The position numbers were made by a program, and so were the translations under genes. From Pantoea nemavictus (lineage in GTDB: Bacteria; Pseudomonadota; Gammaproteobacteria; Enterobacterales; Enterobacteriaceae), in NCBI RefSeq assembly GCF_037479095.1, contig NZ_JBBGZW010000001.1, forward strand, positions 3,100,001-3,164,000: a DNA stretch of 64,000 nucleotides, in the 5' to 3' direction. Positions 58,948 to 64,000 of the stretch are shown in pieces. The notes under the pieces were generated by a model, which did not search any database, had not been told where the DNA came from, and saw only the letters and a program-made list of their open reading frames with translations. Positions within the stretch are counted from its first letter, which is position 1; each line of letters opens with the position of its first letter.

Positions 58948-59280
58948 ATGAGCTTTTTCATTTCTGACGCCGTAGCCGCAGCAGGCGCACCGTCTCAGGG
59001 AAGTCCGTATTCTCTGGTGATCATGCTGGTGGTATTTGGTCTGATCTTCTACTTCATGATTCTGCGTCCGCAGCAGAAGCGTACCAAAGATCACAAGAAG
59101 CTGATGGATTCCATCTCTAAAGGTGATGAAGTGCTGACCAGCGGTGGCTTAGTTGGACGTGTGACCAAAGTGTCAGAAACTGGCTATGTTTCTATTGCCC
59201 TGAACGACACCACTGAAGTAGTTGTTAAACGTGATTTCGTGGCCGCCGTTCTGCCGAAAGGTACTTTGAAGGCGCTGTAA
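58948..59280 (+). CDS. yajC: YajC, Sec translocon accessory subunit
   Basis: 110-residue single-pass membrane protein, equal in length to E. coli YajC, part of the SecDF-YajC complex at the SecYEG translocon. Helix at about residues 20-40 ([27 protein letters not shown]), then a cytoplasmic beta-rich domain ([43 protein letters not shown]). GAGGGAAA precedes the ATG. Between tgt and secD, 25 bases before secD. Confidence 0.97.
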   Translation: MSFFISDAVAAAGAPSQGSPYSLVIMLVVFGLIFYFMILRPQQKRTKDHKKLMDSISKGDEVLTSGGLVGRVTKVSETGYVSIALNDTTEVVVKRDFVAAVLPKGTLKAL

Positions 59281-59305
59281 TTTTTTCTTCCCGAAGGGAA
59301 CTGCC

Positions 59306-61153
59306 GTGTTAAACCGTTATCCTTTGTGGAAGTACATCATGCTGGTCGTCGTGATTCTCGTCGGCCTGCTCTATGCGCTTCCTAACCTTTATGGTGAGGA
59401 TCCGGCCGTTCAGATCACTGGTGCGCGCGGTGGCGCCGCCAGTGAGCAAACGTTGGATCAGATCCAGACCGTATTAAAACAAGACAATATCGAGAGCAAA
59501 TCCCTCGCTCTGGAAAATGGTGCCATCCTGGCCCGCTTTGCGACGCAGGATGTGCAGCTGCGCGCCCGTGATGCCATCACGACGGCACTGGGCGAAGATT
59601 ACGTTGTGGCACTTAACCTTGCGCCGGCAACGCCACGCTGGTTGAGCATGCTGGCCGCGGAACCGATGAAACTCGGTCTTGATCTGCGCGGCGGCGTTCA
59701 CTTCCTGATGGAAGTCGACATGGATACCGCGCTGGGCAAACTGCAAGAGCAGAATGCCGACAGCCTGCGCAGCGACCTGCGCGACAAAAGCATTCCGTAT
59801 ACCACCGTTAATAAAATCGCGAACTATGGCGTAGAAGTGCGTTTCCGTGACGGCGCCAGCCGTGACGCGGCAATTAGCTACTTGTCTACTCGCCATCGCG
59901 ATCTGGTGATCTCAAGCCAGGGCAGCGATGCGCTGCGTGCGGTCATGAGCGATGCACGCCTGAGCGAAGCGCGTGAATATGCGGTGCAGCAAAACATCAC
60001 CATTCTGCGTAACCGTGTGAACCAGCTTGGCGTGGCCGAACCGTTGGTGCAGCGTCAGGGTTCTGACCGCATCGTGGTAGAGCTGCCGGGTATTCAGGAC
60101 ACCGCGCGCGCCAAAGAGATTTTGGGCGCAACCGCAACGCTGGAGTTCCGTCTGGTTAACACCAGCGTGGATCCAACCGCTGCGGCCAGCGGCCGTGTTC
60201 CGGGCGATTCAGAAGTGAAGAAAACGCGCGAAGGGCAGCCCGTGGTGCTGTACAAGCGTGTGATTCTGACCGGTGACCACATCACCGATTCCACCTCCAG
60301 CATGGATGAGTACAACCAGCCGCAGGTGAACATTTCACTGGATGGCGCCGGTGGCAACATGATGTCGAACTTCACCAAGGACAACATCGGTAAGCCGATG
60401 GCGACGCTGTTTGTGGAGTACAAAGACAGCGGTAAGAAAGATGCCAACGGCCGTTCGATTCTGGTGAAACAGGAAGAAGTGATTAACGTGGCGAACATTC
60501 AGTCGCGCCTCGGTAACAGCTTCCGTATCACCGGCATCAACAATCCAAACGAAGCACGTCAGCTGTCGCTGCTGCTGCGCGCGGGTGCGTTGATTGCGCC
60601 AATCCAGATTGTTGAAGAGCGCACCATCGGCCCAACCATGGGTCAGCAGAACATCACACAAGGCCTCGAAGCCTGCCTGTGGGGTTTGATTGCGTCGATC
60701 ATCTTTATGGTGGTGTTCTACAAGAAGTTTGGTCTTATCGCTACCAGCGCACTGCTGTGTAACCTGGTGCTGATTGTCGGCATCATGTCACTGCTGCCAG
60801 GCGCGACGCTCACCATGCCGGGTATTGCCGGTATTGTGTTGACGCTGGCGGTTGCGGTCGATGCTAACGTTTTGATTAACGAACGTATTAAAGAAGAGTT
60901 GCGTAACGGACGCTCGGTACAGCAGGCGATTCATGAAGGCTATAAAGGCGCCTTCTCCAGTATCGTCGACGCCAACGTCACCACGCTGATTAAAGTCATC
61001 ATTCTTTATGCGGTCGGTACCGGTTCAATCAAAGGCTTTGCGATTACCACGGCTATCGGTATCGCAACCTCAATGTTTACCGCTATCGTCGGCACCCGTG
61101 CCATCGTTAACCTGGTGTACGGCGGCAAACGCATCAACAAGCTGTCTATCTGA
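59306..61153 (+). CDS. secD: SecD, protein-export membrane protein
   Basis: 615 residues, equal to E. coli SecD. RND-related proton-driven motor that pulls exported proteins through SecYEG. One N-terminal helix ([27 protein letters not shown]), large periplasmic P1 domain with [18 protein letters not shown], then five C-terminal helices with the [14 protein letters not shown] motif (conserved Asp of the proton path), [18 protein letters not shown] and [20 protein letters not shown] start, AAGGGAA site. secF follows after 10 bases. Confidence 0.97.
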   Translation: MLNRYPLWKYIMLVVVILVGLLYALPNLYGEDPAVQITGARGGAASEQTLDQIQTVLKQDNIESKSLALENGAILARFATQDVQLRARDAITTALGEDYVVALNLAPATPRWLSMLAAEPMKLGLDLRGGVHFLMEVDMDTALGKLQEQNADSLRSDLRDKSIPYTTVNKIANYGVEVRFRDGASRDAAISYLSTRHRDLVISSQGSDALRAVMSDARLSEAREYAVQQNITILRNRVNQLGVAEPLVQRQGSDRIVVELPGIQDTARAKEILGATATLEFRLVNTSVDPTAAASGRVPGDSEVKKTREGQPVVLYKRVILTGDHITDSTSSMDEYNQPQVNISLDGAGGNMMSNFTKDNIGKPMATLFVEYKDSGKKDANGRSILVKQEEVINVANIQSRLGNSFRITGINNPNEARQLSLLLRAGALIAPIQIVEERTIGPTMGQQNITQGLEACLWGLIASIIFMVVFYKKFGLIATSALLCNLVLIVGIMSLLPGATLTMPGIAGIVLTLAVAVDANVLINERIKEELRNGRSVQQAIHEGYKGAFSSIVDANVTTLIKVIILYAVGTGSIKGFAITTAIGIATSMFTAIVGTRAIVNLVYGGKRINKLSI

Positions 61154-61163
61154 GGAGTGCGTT

Positions 61164-62132
61164 GTGGCACAGGAATATAGTATTGAGCAGCTAAACCACG
61201 GGCGTAAAGTCGTCGACTTTATGCGCTGGGATCGGCTGGCTTTCATCATCTCCGGTCTGCTGATTGTGGCATCTATCGCCATTATCGGTGTGCGAGGCTT
61301 CAACTGGGGCCTCGACTTTACCGGCGGAACGGTGATTGAGATTAACCTGGAAAAACCGGCGGATCTCGATGCGCTGCGCGAAGGTTTAGTGAAGGCGGGC
61401 TTTGAAGAGCCGCTGGTGCAGAACTTTGGTAGCAGCCGCGATGTAATGGTGCGTATGCCACCGGCCACCGGCAATGCAGGCACGGAGCTGGGCAACAAAG
61501 TTGTGGCATCCATCAGCCAGACCACCCAGCAGAACGCCACCGTGAAGCGTATTGAGTTCGTTGGCCCAAGCGTGGGAAGCGATCTGGCGCAGGCGGGTGC
61601 GATGGCTCTGCTGTCGGCGCTGATTGCGATTCTGATCTACATCGGCTTCCGCTTTGAGTGGCGTCTGGCGCTCGGTACCGTACTGGCGCTGGCGCACGAT
61701 GTGATTATCACCTGCGGCATTCTGTCGCTGGCACATGTCGAAATCGATCTGACCATTGTCGCTTCACTGATGTCGGTAATTGGTTACTCGCTTAACGATA
61801 AGATCGTAGTATCCGACCGTATTCGTGAGAACTTCCGCAAGATTCGCCGCGGTTCCTCTTACGACATCACTAACGTGTCGCTGACTCAAACGCTGAGCCG
61901 TACGTTGATCACCTCCATCACTACGCTGGCGATGATCATGATTCTGTTCGTGTTTGGTGGTGCGTTGCTGAAAGGCTTCTCACTGACCATGCTGATCGGT
62001 GTCACCATCGGTACCATTTCATCAATTTATGTCTCTTCAGCGCTGGCGCTGAAACTCGGCATGAAGCGTGAACATATGCTGGTGCAGAAAGTGGAAAAAG
62101 AGGGCGCAGATCAGCCTTCGATTCTGCCGTAA
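61164..62132 (+). CDS. secF: SecF, protein-export membrane protein
   Basis: 322 residues (323 in E. coli), partner of SecD. Start GTG 61164 with GAGGAG before it; the much longer upstream frame overlaps secD and is not real. N-terminal helix, P4 domain with [19 protein letters not shown], then five helices with the family motif [24 protein letters not shown] and [16 protein letters not shown]. Last gene of queA-tgt-yajC-secD-secF; a strong terminator follows 18 bases after the stop. Confidence 0.97.
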   Translation: MAQEYSIEQLNHGRKVVDFMRWDRLAFIISGLLIVASIAIIGVRGFNWGLDFTGGTVIEINLEKPADLDALREGLVKAGFEEPLVQNFGSSRDVMVRMPPATGNAGTELGNKVVASISQTTQQNATVKRIEFVGPSVGSDLAQAGAMALLSALIAILIYIGFRFEWRLALGTVLALAHDVIITCGILSLAHVEIDLTIVASLMSVIGYSLNDKIVVSDRIRENFRKIRRGSSYDITNVSLTQTLSRTLITSITTLAMIMILFVFGGALLKGFSLTMLIGVTIGTISSIYVSSALALKLGMKREHMLVQKVEKEGADQPSILP

Positions 62133-62150
62133 TGCTGCGTTAGAAAGTAA

Positions 62151-62180
62151 ACGGGCTGCCAATGGCAGCCCGTTTTTTTA
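62151..62180 (+). terminator. Terminator of the secDF operon
   Basis: ACGGGCTGCC-AAT-GGCAGCCCGT followed by seven Ts (62173-62179). A 10-bp perfect stem; very strong. Confidence 0.95.
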
Positions 62181-62190
62181 TGCCTGTCGA

Positions 62191-62754
62191 TCAGGGCGTG
62201 GTTTTGTGGGTAGCGGGACTCTCAACATCGTGCACGCGCACGTAGCCGAGCTGTTCTGGCGCTAAGCCGCTCAGTCGCAGCGGCACGGTCACCATACTGC
62301 GTGGCATTAAGCTGGCAGGCACCTCGATGGTCTGGCTCAGGCTTCCCGCATTAAGCGGTTTGCCGCTGGCCGGATCCATCTCGCCCCAGACTACGGTGGC
62401 ACTCAGCGCCGGAATCGGCTGATCATCGGTGGAACGGATATTCAGATTGGCGCGACTGCCGCCCGCTTCACCCGCCACCTGCGAGAGCGACAAACGCACT
62501 TTACCCAGCTGCGTCTGAAGCTCCACCGGCGTATTGGCTTGTGGCAACAACCACGCGCCTTGGGTGGACTGGCTGTTCAGCTGTCCCTGAATTTCCAGCG
62601 CCGTTGCCTGATTGGTCAGCTTGCGCATCTGCTGATTAAGCTGACTCACTTCCTGGTGCAACTCTTTGACCTGCGGTGAAACCGGCGTTGAACTGCAACC
62701 ACTGAGAACCAGCAAAGAGAGTGCTGCTGGTGCCCAAAACGTCCTGATCGTCAT
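62191..62754 (-). CDS. yajI: YajI-like DUF3251 lipoprotein
   Basis: 187-residue lipoprotein. Signal with lipobox LSGC (MTIRTFWAPAALSLLVLSGC, lipidated Cys20); +2 Ser predicts outer-membrane sorting. Residues 25-60 are a heptad-rich coiled coil (VSPQVKELHQEVSQLNQQMRKLTNQATALEIQ), then a beta-sandwich domain (QTQLGKVRLSLSQVAGEAGGSRANLNIRSTDDQPIPALSATVVWGEMD...RSMVTVPLRLSGLAPEQLGYVRVHDV). The DUF3251 pattern and location between secF and nrdR agree with E. coli YajI, though the lead sequence is divergent. Function unknown. Ribosome site AAGGA before ATG 62754. Confidence 0.85.
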   Translation of the reverse strand: MTIRTFWAPAALSLLVLSGCSSTPVSPQVKELHQEVSQLNQQMRKLTNQATALEIQGQLNSQSTQGAWLLPQANTPVELQTQLGKVRLSLSQVAGEAGGSRANLNIRSTDDQPIPALSATVVWGEMDPASGKPLNAGSLSQTIEVPASLMPRSMVTVPLRLSGLAPEQLGYVRVHDVESPATHKTTP

Positions 62755-62768
62755 GCAATGTCCTTTCT

Positions 62769-63206
62769 TTATTCGGGAATACGTAAAACCTGGCCAGGGT
62801 AAATCTTATCAGGATGCGTCAGCATTGGCTTGTTCGCCTCGAAAATCTTGTTGTATTGATTGGGATTTCCGTAGACCTCTTTCGATACCGCACTCAGGGT
62901 ATCGCCTTTTTTTACGGTGTAGAACTTCGCGGGCGTGACGGAATCGCTGGTGGTGACCTTGTCATCCACTTTGGTGATCCCCGCGACGTTACCCGCAGCC
63001 ACCAGGATTTTCTCCTTCAGCTCCTGAGAAATGCCGTCGCCGGTAACCGTAACGGTATCGCCTTTAACATCCACCTTCACCTTATCGCTGTCAGGTAAGC
63101 CGAGCTTGTTGATGTGATCCTGCAATTTCTTACTGGCATCGTCGCCGCCACTCACGGCATCCCACAGTTTTTCTCCAGCTTCTTTCACGAAATCGAACAG
63201 ACCCAT
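62769..63206 (-). CDS. kbp: BON-LysM protein, Kbp/YgaU-like (K+-binding)
   Basis: 145-residue protein like E. coli Kbp (149), a cytoplasmic or periplasmic potassium-binding protein. Domains: N-terminal amphipathic [21 protein letters not shown] domain ~20-88 ([57 protein letters not shown]), LysM 95-145 ([51 protein letters not shown]). The start at 63206 follows GGAGG. In E. coli ygaU is elsewhere; here it sits next to yajI, 14 bases away, possibly cotranscribed. Confidence 0.88.
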   Translation of the reverse strand: MGLFDFVKEAGEKLWDAVSGGDDASKKLQDHINKLGLPDSDKVKVDVKGDTVTVTGDGISQELKEKILVAAGNVAGITKVDDKVTTSDSVTPAKFYTVKKGDTLSAVSKEVYGNPNQYNKIFEANKPMLTHPDKIYPGQVLRIPE

Positions 63207-63327
63207 ACATCCTCCAGATAATTATGGTGTACCGCCTTGCTGACGGCTCTCTAAGCGTAGTGGTTTTTTACGTGCGGGCATGTAGGGGATGTCTTGCATT
63301 TGGCTTAACGTCACAAACTGCGATTCA

Positions 63328-63359
63328 CACATTATGTGCCACACACATACATTTTGTGT
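63328..63359 (+). promoter_or_regulatory. Candidate NrdR-type palindromes before nrdR
   Basis: CACAT-T-ATGTG at 63328-63338 and ACACA-TACATTT-TGTGT at 63343-63359. Both resemble the NrdR box (ACACwATATATwGTGT) in their outer bases but differ in spacing. They lie 50-80 bases before the nrdR start, and could serve autoregulation. Confidence 0.35.
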
Positions 63360-63409
63360 CGTGATCGCGCTACACTGTGTGGCCTATTTATCTCGCATCA
63401 GGAAGCCTC

Positions 63410-63859
63410 ATGCATTGCCCATTCTGCTCCGCTGTGGACACCAAAGTGATTGATTCTCGTCTGGTTAGTGAAGGATCGTCGGTGCGTCGCCGTCGTCAGT
63501 GTTTGGACTGTCATGAGCGTTTTACCACCTTTGAAGTGGCCGAACTGGTGATGCCGCGCGTGGTGAAAAGCAACGATGTGCGCGAACCCTTCAATGAAGA
63601 TAAGCTCAGCAGCGGCATGATCAAGGCTCTGGAAAAACGCCCAGTGAGCGCTGATGCGGTGGAAAGTGCGGTAAATCACATAAAAACCCAGCTGCGTGCC
63701 ACCGGCGAGCGTGAAGTGCCGAGCGCGCTGATCGGTAATCTGGTGATGGATGAGCTGAAAAAGCTCGATAAAGTGGCCTACATTCGCTTTGCTTCGGTTT
63801 ATCGCAGCTTTGAAGATATTCGCGATTTTGGTGAAGAGATCGCCCGCTTACAGGACTAA
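63410..63859 (+). CDS. nrdR: NrdR, ribonucleotide reductase regulator
   Basis: ATP/dATP-sensing repressor of nrd genes, 149 residues as in E. coli. Start at ATG 63410, preceded by AGGAAG; upstream in-frame codons from 63377 are not family sequence. Zinc ribbon: C3, C6 in [10 protein letters not shown] and C31, C34 in [20 protein letters not shown]-cone domain ~49-139: [35 protein letters not shown]. ribD follows after three bases, as in E. coli (nrdR-ribD-ribE-nusB). Confidence 0.97.
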   Translation: MHCPFCSAVDTKVIDSRLVSEGSSVRRRRQCLDCHERFTTFEVAELVMPRVVKSNDVREPFNEDKLSSGMIKALEKRPVSADAVESAVNHIKTQLRATGEREVPSALIGNLVMDELKKLDKVAYIRFASVYRSFEDIRDFGEEIARLQD

Positions 63860-63862
63860 TCC

Positions 63863-64000
63863 ATGACTGACGAACGCTACATGGCGCGCGCGCTGGAACT
63901 GGCGCGCCGCGGACGCTTTACCACTACACCGAACCCCAACGTTGGATGTGTGATTGTGCGCGAGGGCGAGATTGTCGGCGAAGGCTGGCATCAGCGCGCG
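63863..64000 (+). CDS. ribD: RibD, riboflavin biosynthesis deaminase/reductase, 3' end cut off
   Basis: First 46 residues of the bifunctional pyrimidine deaminase/reductase. [20 protein letters not shown] then [26 protein letters not shown] match the start of RibD; the NPNVGCV segment is the approach to the deaminase zinc site (HAE follows beyond the window). Start at 63863, three bases after the nrdR stop, so translation is coupled. The rest runs off the end of the sequence. Confidence 0.95.
   Translation, partial: MTDERYMARALELARRGRFTTTPNPNVGCVIVREGEIVGEGWHQRA

Noticed and set aside
61008..61163. Long N-terminal extension of SecF overlapping secD
   Set aside because: Family length and the GAGGAG site fix the start at GTG 61164.

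Overview
The window looks like chromosome of an Enterobacterales bacterium of the Erwiniaceae (Pantoea/Erwinia type). Two things point there: proteins such as LldD, OsmC, IraP, PsiF, ProC, AroL, YaiA, PpnP, RdgC, PhoB, Tgt, YajC, SecDF and NrdR are close relatives of E. coli ones, and the gene order from iraP to ribD follows the E. coli min 8.5-9.3 order (iraP, psiF, proC, yaiI, aroL, yaiA, aroM, ppnP, rdgC, mak, sbcC, sbcD, phoB, phoR, brnQ, proY, acpH, queA, tgt, yajC, secD, secF, yajI, nrdR, ribD), with lineage-specific blocks replacing phoA, dgcC, araJ, malZ, yajD and tsx. No tRNA, rRNA, CRISPR or prophage was seen. This taxonomic call is inference from remembered families; no search was run.

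Layout. 1-1.9 kb: end of the L-lactate operon (lldR partial, lldD). 1.9-10 kb: accessory zone with osmC, two overlapping tiny membrane proteins, small lipoproteins, an HxlR regulator divergent from an SDR oxidoreductase, a CPBP protease, a CHASE4-PAS-GGDEF-EAL protein, an I78 inhibitor lipoprotein, an AriR-like protein and a possible small RNA. 10-14.5 kb: mdtG and a convergent, overlapping orphan lacZ. 14.6-15.7 kb: iraP-psiF without phoA. 15.9-21.1 kb: an amino-sugar block (Na+ symporter, NagB-like, NagA-like) and a Rieske flavoprotein. 21.3-24.5 kb: proC, yaiI, a DUF2076 protein, aroL, yaiA.

24.8-29 kb holds IclR, an OPT transporter, a DUF1177 protein and AroM, which look like one peptide-related system inserted into the aroL-yaiA-aroM unit. 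29-31.5 kb: ppnP, rdgC, mak. 31.6-33 kb: an IS481-family element sitting exactly in the tip of a palindromic REP-like element. 33-37 kb: an ethanolamine-type permease divergent from an APH-like kinase, with an AraC regulator next to it, suggesting amino-alcohol uptake and phosphorylation. 37-45.6 kb: sbcCD, phoBR and a lone PstS-like protein.

45.7-50 kb: a core-type MetE relative behind apparent MetR and MetJ sites, then brnQ and proY. 50-56 kb: a variable block with an O-acyltransferase, a phytase-like phosphatase translationally overlapped with an inositol-monophosphatase, and the mechanosensitive channel mscM. 55.9 kb to the end: conserved housekeeping genes for acyl carrier protein, queuosine tRNA modification, protein export, envelope lipoproteins, ribonucleotide reductase control and riboflavin synthesis. 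Dispersed repeats (ERIC, REP/BIME, and small GCCAT-type palindromes) sit in many intergenic gaps.
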